Positions 63,574 to 64,000 of a stretch of 64,000 nt of DNA are shown here, piece after piece. A program made the position numbers and the translations under genes. Source of the DNA: Variovorax sp. 679. GTDB taxonomy: Bacteria; Pseudomonadota; Gammaproteobacteria; Burkholderiales; Burkholderiaceae_C. Within the stretch, counting starts at the first letter, position 1, and each line of letters starts with the position of its first letter. Below the pieces are notes generated by a model that was not told the origin of the DNA, searched no databases, and saw nothing but the letters and a program-made list of their open reading frames with translations. The DNA is taken from the NCBI RefSeq assembly GCF_003952185.1, contig NZ_RXFS01000020.1:1-64000 (forward strand), given 5' to 3'.

Positions 63574-63647
63574 GCGGGTGTAGTTCAATGGTAGAACGGC
63601 AGCTTCCCAAGCTTCATACGAGGGTTCGATTCCCTTCACCCGCTCCA
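63574..63647 (+). tRNA. tRNA-Gly (anticodon CCC)
   Basis: 74 nt including encoded CCA. Acceptor GCGGGTG pairs with CACCCGC, D-arm GTTC...GAAC, anticodon loop TTCCCAA, T-arm AGGG-TTCGATT-CCCT. The anticodon stem GCAGC/GCTTC carries a C-U mismatch at positions 28-42. A TAGAAT -10 box lies about 20 nt upstream. Reads GGG codons. Confidence 0.95.
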
Positions 63648-63808
63648 CTCCGATGAGTTCTCAGCGCCCGCCAGCAAGGCCGGCAACGACGCCTGACGCA
63701 CCATCGTAGAACTGCCTTCATCCGGCCTCCCCCATCACGTAGCATCCGGCCACGAGTTGCACGCAAGATTGGTCGACTGACCTTTCTTCATTTCCCCGGA
63801 GCCGGTCC

Positions 63809-64000
63809 ATGAAGCTGCTGTTCGCCCTGTTTCTCTCCGCACTGCTCTGCGCCTGCGCAAGCGCGCCCGGCACTGCGCCGGCCAACACGGGAGCAGCATC
63901 GGGCCCGGAATCCACGGCCGAACCGGCACCCGCCCCGCCCACCGGCGTCCAGTGGCGCTACATCAATTCCAAGTCGTACGAGGCGTTGAACGCCGGCCTG
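63809..64000 (+). CDS. Lipoprotein, N-terminal part (runs off the right edge)
   Basis: 64 residues are visible from ATG 63809. Leader KLLFALFLSALLCAC with a lipobox cysteine at about residue 16, then an Ala/Pro/Gly-rich linker and the start of a folded part (VQWRYINSKSYEALNAGL). Most of the gene lies outside the window; family unknown. Confidence 0.7.
   Translation, partial: MKLLFALFLSALLCACASAPGTAPANTGAASGPESTAEPAPAPPTGVQWRYINSKSYEALNAGL

Noticed and set aside
61883..63647. Genomic island integrated at tRNA-Gly
   Set aside because: The small orphan genes lie on the 5' side of the tRNA; no integrase and no direct repeat of the tRNA 3' end were seen.

Overview
The window is high-GC DNA with the gene content of a betaproteobacterium of the Comamonadaceae; Variovorax or a close relative fits best. 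Reasons: tripartite-tricarboxylate (Bug-type) receptors, a urt/fmd urea-amide locus, a Comamonadaceae-like intergenic repeat, Burkholderiales-type porin, IclR and LysR catabolic genes, and pervasive GC-rich third positions. This placement is inference from gene content only.

Layout. 0-1.9 kb: the 3' end of a lipase-like type VI effector, its probable Tli4-type immunity gene and a small coupled ORF. 1.9-6.1 kb: a periplasmic GH3 beta-glucosidase, a small secreted protein preceded by 22-bp tandem repeats, and three orphan genes chained by ATGA overlaps. 6.1-11.5 kb: an aspartate carbamoyltransferase with an extra N-terminal helix-turn-helix-like segment, then a LysR regulator divergent from an aminotransferase / Bug receptor / RraA-type aldolase operon. 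11.5-13.7 kb: a patatin lipase, a small secreted protein and a deletion scar joining the 3' ends of an efflux outer-membrane gene and a histidine kinase.

13.7-24.8 kb is the most striking region: urtABCDE-fmdAB (urea/short-chain amide ABC importer plus formamidase) on the minus strand. Divergent from it is a 1133-aa protein fusing an NCS1-type permease, a cysteine-rich linker, a histidine kinase and a receiver domain, followed by an overlapping LuxR-type response regulator. I read this as a dedicated nitrogen-compound sensing and uptake system.

24.9-35.7 kb is mixed: a methyltransferase, Spy-like and secreted proteins, an SPFH membrane protein with a ribbon-helix-helix partner and a perfect 16-bp palindrome, two binding-protein-like genes, an alpha/beta hydrolase, an OmpR/QseC-like two-component pair and an M1 aminopeptidase lipoprotein. 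36.3-53.5 kb is one long minus-strand catabolic cluster of 17 genes: MFS, porin, Rieske oxygenase and reductase, small HTH protein, FAD monooxygenase, extradiol-type dioxygenase, aldehyde dehydrogenase, aspartate-dehydrogenase-like, TPP enzyme, two SDRs, IclR, hydrolase, cupin and two Bug receptors. It is probably for an aromatic or heteroaromatic acid; the substrate is not readable from the sequence. An inverted repeat upstream of the first gene is a candidate IclR operator.

53.7-58.7 kb holds dadA, a ketopantoate-reductase-like gene and alaS. 58.9-64 kb carries a ferritin-like protein, several small orphan genes, a candidate structured RNA, tRNA-Gly(CCC) and the start of a lipoprotein gene. 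No IS element, phage or CRISPR array was seen.
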